Assembly (NCBI GenBank): GCA_947306375.1
Contig: CAMZGJ010000021.1
Coordinates: 1-11,629, forward strand
Source of the DNA: an uncultured Spirochaetales bacterium
Lineage (GTDB): Bacteria > Spirochaetota > Spirochaetia > Sphaerochaetales > Sphaerochaetaceae
Direction of reading: 5' to 3'
DNA length: 11,629 bases
Within the stretch, counting starts at the first letter, position 1, and every line of letters begins with the position of its first letter. Of this stretch, positions 7,703 through 11,629 are shown in pieces. The notes beneath the pieces are model-generated. The model searched no databases. It was given only the letters and a program-made list of their open reading frames with translations, and was not told the DNA's origin. The translations under genes and the position numbers were made by a program.

Positions 7703-8866
7703 ATGAATCCTTTTGTTGCATTATGGAGCAGAAAACGCATTCTCAGAAGAGGCAGACTCACCGGCTGCATGGTACTCATTGCCCTTGTGACCGCGCCTCT
7801 GGTAATTGCTCTCATTTTCTCCGGGAGCATGATGAACGGAATTGCAGACAGGTTCATCTATCTCTCTGACGGTCATGTGCAGATTACGGGCGCCGGTAAC
7901 TCCACAATCCCTCAGGACAACATTCTCTGTATGGATGAAACCGTTACAGGCTACGCCCTGATGTACGGCGCATCAGACACGGCCTCCGTCTCTCTCAAAG
8001 GAGTAAAGGAAGATTATTTCAATTCCTACAGGTTGCATTATATGGACCTTGAGTACCTTCCTCAGGAGGAGCGCTCAGGCCTGAACAGGATAATCCTCAG
8101 TGAAACAACCTCACATAAGCTGAACCTCAAAGCGGGAGACAGGGTTGCACTCATGGTTGTTCCGGATACGGAGGAGGGTGTTCTCAGACCGGTAATGCTT
8201 CAGGTAGGAGGAATATACTCCTGCGGCTATGAACAGATAGACAGTAACCTTGCCTTCATAGACTATACTCATGCACAGAAGCTGTTTTCATCAAGGGACA
8301 GCCGAGTTACGGAGATTATTGCAAAAGACAGCTCAGATACAGCGGTAAGATCTCTTGCCTCATCAATTTCCACGGACGGCAGGGTGAACACCTGGCAGAG
8401 CAAAAACAGCAGCGTTTATTCAAATTTTGTGAACAGCAGGCAGATGATAATCCTCATCCTTCTCATAATTGTTTTCATAGCCTCTTTCTTCACCGCTTCA
8501 TCCGCCAACCAGATAATAGAGGATGATGTTCAGGAGATTGCAGTCTCAAAGCTTATGGGAGCCTCAGACAGGATGACAAGGCAAAGTGCCTTCATAAGCA
8601 TCTACACAGTAACTCTTACAGGCATGTTCATAGGCCTTGCCGCAGGAATACTGATAGGGCTCAACCTCAGTCCAATACTTAATCTGCTCTCGCGTTCTGA
8701 CCTGATAAATCTTTCCTACTATCTTCTGGACTTCAGCTCCGTAGTTCCCTGGAGGGATATAATCCTTGTGCTTGCGGTAATGACCTGTGTTTCCGCATTA
8801 TCCATACTGATTTCCCTCAGACATACCCGCAGGATTACGCCCATGCGTCTTTTCACGGGGCTCTGA
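7703..8866 (+). CDS. lolE: LolE/C-type lipoprotein-releasing ABC transporter permease
   Basis: The second permease has 387 residues and the same four-helix plan: TM1 about 20-42, periplasmic domain about 45-247, TM2 about 248-266, TM3 about 298-322, TM4 about 350-372. The MMNGI after TM1 and the coupling segment VQEIAVSKLMGASDRM (276-291) match the LolC/E family. The C-terminal RITPMRLFTGL corresponds to the family ending IxPxxxLxG. The periplasmic domain differs strongly from that of the first permease, consistent with a heterodimer. ATG 7703 follows the lolD stop by two bases and is preceded by GGAGAAGGG (7689-7697). The frame extends upstream to 7646, but that part lies inside lolD and encodes a Gln/Thr-rich, non-membrane sequence. 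The assignment of E versus C is provisional. No LolA or LolB gene is present in the window. Confidence 0.87.
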   Translation: MNPFVALWSRKRILRRGRLTGCMVLIALVTAPLVIALIFSGSMMNGIADRFIYLSDGHVQITGAGNSTIPQDNILCMDETVTGYALMYGASDTASVSLKGVKEDYFNSYRLHYMDLEYLPQEERSGLNRIILSETTSHKLNLKAGDRVALMVVPDTEEGVLRPVMLQVGGIYSCGYEQIDSNLAFIDYTHAQKLFSSRDSRVTEIIAKDSSDTAVRSLASSISTDGRVNTWQSKNSSVYSNFVNSRQMIILILLIIVFIASFFTASSANQIIEDDVQEIAVSKLMGASDRMTRQSAFISIYTVTLTGMFIGLAAGILIGLNLSPILNLLSRSDLINLSYYLLDFSSVVPWRDIILVLAVMTCVSALSILISLRHTRRITPMRLFTGL

Positions 8867-8884
8867 AACAAGTAGAATCCAAGT

Positions 8885-9808
8885 ATGAGTCTTGAAGTAT
8901 TTATCCTCGGAACAAGCGGAATGCAGCCTCTTCCCAACAGATTCCTTACCTCCGCAATGGTAAGAAAGGACGGAGAACTGTTTCTGTTTGACTGCGGAGA
9001 ATGCACACAGGTCAGTCTCAAGATGCTCAACCTCCACTGGAAGAGGATAAACAGAATCTTCATATCCCACATGCATGCAGACCACGTTACCGGTCTTCCC
9101 GGTCTTCTCATGCTTTCCTCACAGGTGGACAGGGATGAGCCTTTGTACATCTACGGACCGGCTAAGCTCAGAGAATATATTTCGGCCAACAGAAAACTTC
9201 TGGATATGTACATCAATTACGAGATTATCTTCCGCGAAGTTGAGCCCGGAATCATATATGAGGACAACTCCATGACAATTGAGGCCGTACCTCTTCTTCA
9301 TACAAAACCCTGCTTCGGCTATGTAATGACGGAAAAGGACAGACCGGGTGAATTCAGCGTTGACAATGCAAAGGCGCTGGGAATACCCATGGGGCCCATG
9401 TGGGGCAGACTGCAGAAGGGGGAGGATATCGTTCTGGAGGACGGCACAGTAGTTCACCCGTCCCAGGTTCTGGGTCCCAGGAGAAAGGGAGTTAAGTTTG
9501 CATACATAACCGATACGGTTTACCTCTCATCCATAGCAAACCATGTATCCGGAGCTGATCTTCTGCTCTGTGAGGGCATGTTCACACGGGAACTGTCACA
9601 GGACGCGTTTGAGAAAAAGCACATGACAAGTTCCCAGGCGGCAACAATTGCAAGGGATGCACAGGTAAAGAAACTGGCCCTCATACACTACAGTCCCAGA
9701 TATACGGACGGGGAACTTAAAACCCTCAGGGATGAAGCCAGGGAGATATTTGCGCAGACCGTTCTGGGTAAGGACGGGATGGTGTTTGAGCTTTCAAACT
9801 CAGACTAA
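8885..9808 (+). CDS. rnz: Ribonuclease Z (tRNA 3' processing endonuclease)
   Basis: A cytoplasmic metallo-beta-lactamase-fold nuclease that trims the 3' trailer of tRNA precursors, mainly those without an encoded CCA. The 307 residues are normal for the short form. Metal-site residues are visible: HMHADH (62-67), His139 in PLLHT, Asp210 in YITDT and His268 in LIHYSPRYTD. Other RNase Z marks are MQPLPNRFLTS (13-23), FDCGECTQ (35-42), YGP (90-92), HMTSSQAA (246-253, the HEAT/HST position) and the exosite-arm region with GIPMGPMWGRL (166-176). ATG 8885 follows lolE by 18 bases. No clear Shine-Dalgarno precedes it, so the start rests on homology of the N-terminus. It is the last gene before the terminator. 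Confidence 0.95.
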   Translation: MSLEVFILGTSGMQPLPNRFLTSAMVRKDGELFLFDCGECTQVSLKMLNLHWKRINRIFISHMHADHVTGLPGLLMLSSQVDRDEPLYIYGPAKLREYISANRKLLDMYINYEIIFREVEPGIIYEDNSMTIEAVPLLHTKPCFGYVMTEKDRPGEFSVDNAKALGIPMGPMWGRLQKGEDIVLEDGTVVHPSQVLGPRRKGVKFAYITDTVYLSSIANHVSGADLLLCEGMFTRELSQDAFEKKHMTSSQAATIARDAQVKKLALIHYSPRYTDGELKTLRDEAREIFAQTVLGKDGMVFELSNSD

Positions 9809-9964
9809 GGGGTCATCCTGACCCTTTTTGGAGTAGGAATTCCTGGGAAGCGTGTCCGTAAAGTCCGTCTGTCCCGGTTTTCTGATTGCATGAAAAGTAG
9901 CTATAAGCAGAACGGAAAATCCCACCACAAACGGAATGATTTTAAGCACAAAAATATAGCTCAT
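9800..9964 (-). CDS. Small single-pass membrane protein candidate (54 aa)
   Basis: The minus strand carries ATG at 9964-9962, 54 codons, and TGA at 9802-9800. The product starts MSYIFVLKIIPFVVGF, has one strong hydrophobic helix (about residues 3-23, continuing LLIATFHAI), then RKP and a hydrophilic tail with TDFTDTLPRNSYSKKGQ. The positive residues just after the helix predict the C-terminus in the cytoplasm. Support for a real gene is an AAGGA ribosome site (plus-strand TCCTT 9973-9977) eight bases before ATG, a possible promoter just upstream, codon use like the neighbours (AGA, AGG, ATA), and the fact that it fills an otherwise empty gap. It overlaps the end of rnz by nine bases, tail to tail. 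I do not recognise a family. It could still be a chance ORF. Confidence 0.55.
   Translation of the reverse strand: MSYIFVLKIIPFVVGFSVLLIATFHAIRKPGQTDFTDTLPRNSYSKKGQDDPLV
9810..9829 (+). terminator. Rho-independent terminator after rnz
   Basis: A perfect hairpin GGGTCA - TCC loop - TGACCC (9810-9824) is followed by TTTTT (9825-9829), starting two bases after the rnz stop. Flanking A/T bases can extend the stem (AAG with the T run), so it may also work in the other direction. It marks the end of the ten-gene rightward transcript. The same bases encode the C-terminal residues of the minus-strand small ORF. Confidence 0.9.
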
Positions 9965-9966
9965 AT

Positions 9967-9995
9967 TTGACATCCTTGATGATTGATATAATATT
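9967..9995 (+). promoter_or_regulatory. Candidate promoter of the FtsB-like gene
   Basis: TTGACA (9967-9972, perfect -35) and TATAAT (9987-9992, perfect -10) are present but only 14 bases apart. With the usual 17-base spacer the -10 would be AATATT (9990-9995, four of six). Either choice predicts transcription starting around 9999-10002, which leaves almost no leader before ATG 10004. Confidence 0.55.
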
Positions 9996-10016
9996 AGCAG
10001 GTGATGAAGAAAGCAA
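9988..10016 (-). promoter_or_regulatory. Candidate divergent promoter for the 54-aa ORF
   Basis: On the minus strand TATTAT (9993-9988) matches a -10 in five of six positions. TTGCTT (10016-10011) is a weak -35 at a 17-base spacing. A start near 9981 would give a short leader holding AAGGA before ATG 9964. The -10 overlaps that of the opposite strand because TAATATTA (9989-9996) is palindromic. Confidence 0.35.
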
Positions 10017-10477
10017 GAAAGTATCTGTTCATATTCCTTTTCCTGTCTCTCTGCCTCTACCTTCTGGTATCCTGCATATTCGGACAGGGCGGTTATTTTT
10101 ACAACAGGTCGCTTCGCAACATACTCCGGAGCCTTCAGTACCGTTCAGACAAGCTTCAGTCGGACATCCAGGTCCTTCAGCAGAAATCAGAGGAGCTTGA
10201 AACTGAGGAAGGCCTGAGAAACACGGCGCTGAACCTGGGTTATTACATTGAGGGAGACTCCGTGTATGTTTTCAGCACCTCAGGCCTTCAGACGGAATCC
10301 TATGAATATGTGACGGTAGAGGAGGCCCAGCCTTTCAGAGCCTTCTCAAAAGGCATCTGCATTCTCATCTCGGTTTCAGCCTCTTTAATAATCACAGCCC
10401 TTGTCTGGTTTGCAGACACAATTAAAAAGAGCAGATCTTTTGATGAGGATGACGATACTATTTCCTATCCAGACTGA
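10004..10477 (+). CDS. FtsB/DivIC-like septum formation initiator protein with an extra C-terminal helix
   Basis: A 157-residue membrane protein. TM1 is at about 7-27 after a basic MKKARK. It is followed by a heptad-like coiled coil (about 35-68, LRSLQYRSDKLQSDIQVLQQ) and then EEGLRNTALNLGYYIEGDSVYVFS. That last part matches the FtsB/DivIC/FtsL layout, where a short helix and a small beta segment follow the coil. These proteins link early and late divisome parts at the septum. Unlike the classic proteins it has a second hydrophobic helix (about 117-137, ICILISVSASLIITALVWF) and an acidic cytoplasmic tail ending SFDEDDDTISYPD. The start may be ATG 10004 or GTG 10001. AGG at 9999-10001 is too close for a normal ribosome site, so the mRNA may be leaderless or nearly so. 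The 3' end overlaps the next gene by 20 bases in antiparallel orientation. Confidence 0.72.
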   Translation: MKKARKYLFIFLFLSLCLYLLVSCIFGQGGYFYNRSLRNILRSLQYRSDKLQSDIQVLQQKSEELETEEGLRNTALNLGYYIEGDSVYVFSTSGLQTESYEYVTVEEAQPFRAFSKGICILISVSASLIITALVWFADTIKKSRSFDEDDDTISYPD

Positions 10478-11534
10478 GGTCTCCGTCCTTGACCCAGCCC
10501 GCCCTGCGGCATAAAGAATTGACTGCAGGACAGATTATCGCAGGAAGAACAAATGAAATGAGGATAAGGCCAAGCCAGTCGGTGAATGTAACCTGAGTTC
10601 CCTGCCAGCCCGTGATAACACCTATCTGACCCACAAGACCGCATGTACCCATGCCGGATGAGACGGCCGGACCGTTCATCTGAAGCCTGAAAACACAGGT
10701 TGCAACGGGCCCTGTGACTGCTGATGTGACAATGGGAGCAATCCAGATTCTGGGATTACGTACAATGTTTCCCATCTGGAGCATGGATGTCCCCAGGCCC
10801 TGGGACACAAGACCGCCCCATCTGTTTTCCCTGAAAGACATTACGGCAAAACCAATCATCTGCGCACTGCATCCGGCAACGGCAGCTCCGCCTGCAAGAC
10901 CGGTAAGCTGCAGGGCCGCACAGATTGCGGCCGATGACACCGGCAGGGTCAGAAGCATACCCACAATTACTGAAACTGCAATACCCATGAAGAAGGGCTG
11001 AAGCTCAGTAGCCCACATTATTATTGAGCCAAGCTTCATTGCGGCTTTTCCTATGGGAGGGGCAATCAGACTGGCAAGGGCAACACCGCTTACTATTGTC
11101 ACAAGAGGAGTGACCAGGATATCAACCCTGGTTTCCCTGCTTACTGCCTTTCCAAGTTCTGCGGATATTATTGCCACAAAGAATACTGCAAGAGGACCGC
11201 CGGCACCGCCCAGGGCGTTTGAGGCAAAACCCACCGTTGTCAGTGAGAACAGGACCATGGGAGGGCAGTGCAGGGCAAAGCCTATGGCTACGGCCATTGC
11301 GCTTCCGCTCATAGCCGTGGCAAGTCCGCCCACCGTGTAGGGAGTTCCGGCAACAACTGCAACCGTCTCTGTCAGAAACTCTATGTTGAGCCGACTTCCC
11401 AAAGTATTGATTATGGTACCTATCAGGAGAGAGCAGAACAGACCCTGAGCCATGGCGCTCATTGCGTCTATGAAATATCTTCTGACCGATATTTCTATGT
11501 CCTTTCTCTTCAAAAATGCCTTGAATTCTTCCAT
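10458..11534 (-). CDS. PTS-IIC-like membrane protein of the PfoR family (PTS_EIIC_2)
   Basis: A 358-residue, Gly/Ala-rich integral membrane protein with about eight to ten hydrophobic helices. The N-terminal pattern with ISVRRYFIDAMSAMAQGLF (15-33), LIGTIINTLG, and the repeated glycine-rich blocks NALGGAGGP (107-114) and NGPAVSSGMGTCG (287-299) resemble the family annotated as PTS sugar transporter subunit IIC / PfoR, first named as a putative regulator of perfringolysin in Clostridium. No IIA or IIB domain is fused to it, and no other PTS gene lies in the window, so the substrate and even phosphotransfer-dependent transport are uncertain. ATG 11534 has no Shine-Dalgarno at a normal distance; homology of the N-terminus supports it. 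A perfect inverted repeat lies directly before the start. It is the only gene here ending in TAG. Confidence 0.8.
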   Translation of the reverse strand: MEEFKAFLKRKDIEISVRRYFIDAMSAMAQGLFCSLLIGTIINTLGSRLNIEFLTETVAVVAGTPYTVGGLATAMSGSAMAVAIGFALHCPPMVLFSLTTVGFASNALGGAGGPLAVFFVAIISAELGKAVSRETRVDILVTPLVTIVSGVALASLIAPPIGKAAMKLGSIIMWATELQPFFMGIAVSVIVGMLLTLPVSSAAICAALQLTGLAGGAAVAGCSAQMIGFAVMSFRENRWGGLVSQGLGTSMLQMGNIVRNPRIWIAPIVTSAVTGPVATCVFRLQMNGPAVSSGMGTCGLVGQIGVITGWQGTQVTFTDWLGLILISFVLPAIICPAVNSLCRRAGWVKDGDLSLDRK

Positions 11535-11557
11535 TGATTAGAGATTACTTCTAATCA
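11535..11557. promoter_or_regulatory. Inverted repeat abutting the PTS-IIC start, candidate operator
   Basis: TGATTAGA (11535-11542) and TCTAATCA (11550-11557) are perfect reverse complements around a 7-base centre GATTACT. The repeat touches the start codon of the leftward gene. A possible minus-strand promoter, TTGAAT (11570-11565) with TAATCT (11547-11542) 17 bases on, would place the -10 inside the repeat, which suits a repressor site. No U-run follows, so a terminator is unlikely. Confidence 0.5.
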
Positions 11558-11600
11558 TTTGACTATTCAAGAGTTTGATTCTTTTTGTTATATTTAAGAC

Positions 11601-11629
11601 ATGCTTGGGAAAAACAGGGTATTTGAGAC
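11601..11629 (+). CDS. Possible start of a rightward gene, cut by the window edge
   Basis: ATG at 11601 opens a frame MLGKNRVFE that runs off the end. An in-frame TAA at 11595-11597 means this is the first possible start. An AT-rich stretch upstream (TTATATT, 11588-11594) could be a -10, but no Shine-Dalgarno is seen. The divergent arrangement with the PTS-IIC gene makes a gene here plausible. The fragment is too short to name. Confidence 0.3.

Noticed and set aside
7109..7721. Long minus-strand ORFs opposite lolD
   Set aside because: The plus strand carries an intact ABC ATPase with all motifs, and the opposite frames lack ribosome sites and recognisable domains.
10714..11340. Plus-strand ORFs opposite the PTS-IIC-like gene
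   Set aside because: They are shadows of a Gly/Ala-rich membrane gene on the minus strand; their products are low-complexity Ala/Pro/Thr with no domain or ribosome site.
11535..11557. Inverted repeat as a transcription terminator
   Set aside because: The stem is AT-rich with no U-run on either side and it sits against a start codon, so an operator is the better reading.

Overview
The window looks like ordinary chromosomal core sequence from a Gram-negative-type (diderm) spirochaete, most likely a Treponema relative. The pointers are an Rnf-type ferredoxin tail, a GH57 protein next to release factor 2, a LolC/D/E-type lipoprotein export module, a Firmicute/spirochaete-style RNase Z, heavy AGA/AGG arginine use and mid-range base composition. 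The genus is inferred from family resemblance recalled from memory, not from a database search.

Region 1 (1-9829) is a single rightward array of ten tightly packed genes: the 3' end of an RnfB-like ferredoxin gene, a GH57 glucanotransferase-like gene, prfB (release factor 2, with a classical programmed +1 frameshift), a PEGA-domain exported protein, ftsY (SRP receptor), an exported repeat-rich protein of unknown function, a LolC-like permease, a LolD-like ATPase, a LolE-like permease, and rnz (RNase Z). Junctions are stop/start overlaps or gaps of at most 18 bases, and the array ends in a strong intrinsic terminator right after rnz. I see no promoter inside it. The common theme from ftsY onward is building the cell envelope: membrane targeting (FtsY), exported proteins, and release of lipoproteins from the inner membrane (LolCDE).

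Region 2 (9800-10477) holds a small, easily missed 54-residue membrane-protein ORF on the minus strand, divergent from a FtsB/DivIC-like septum protein on the plus strand. They share a compact AT-rich promoter region whose -10 element is nearly palindromic and could fire both ways.

Region 3 (10458-11629) holds a leftward gene for a stand-alone PTS-IIC-like/PfoR-family membrane protein. It overlaps the end of the FtsB-like gene tail to tail, and a perfect 8-bp-arm inverted repeat abuts its start codon. A possible rightward gene begins at the right edge.

I found no phage, IS element, CRISPR array, tRNA or rRNA, and no clear candidate for a wholly new multi-gene system. The points most worth a second look are the degenerate GH57 active site, the altered closing loop of FtsY, the hidden 54-aa ORF, the extra membrane helix in the FtsB-like protein, and the palindrome in front of the PTS-IIC gene.
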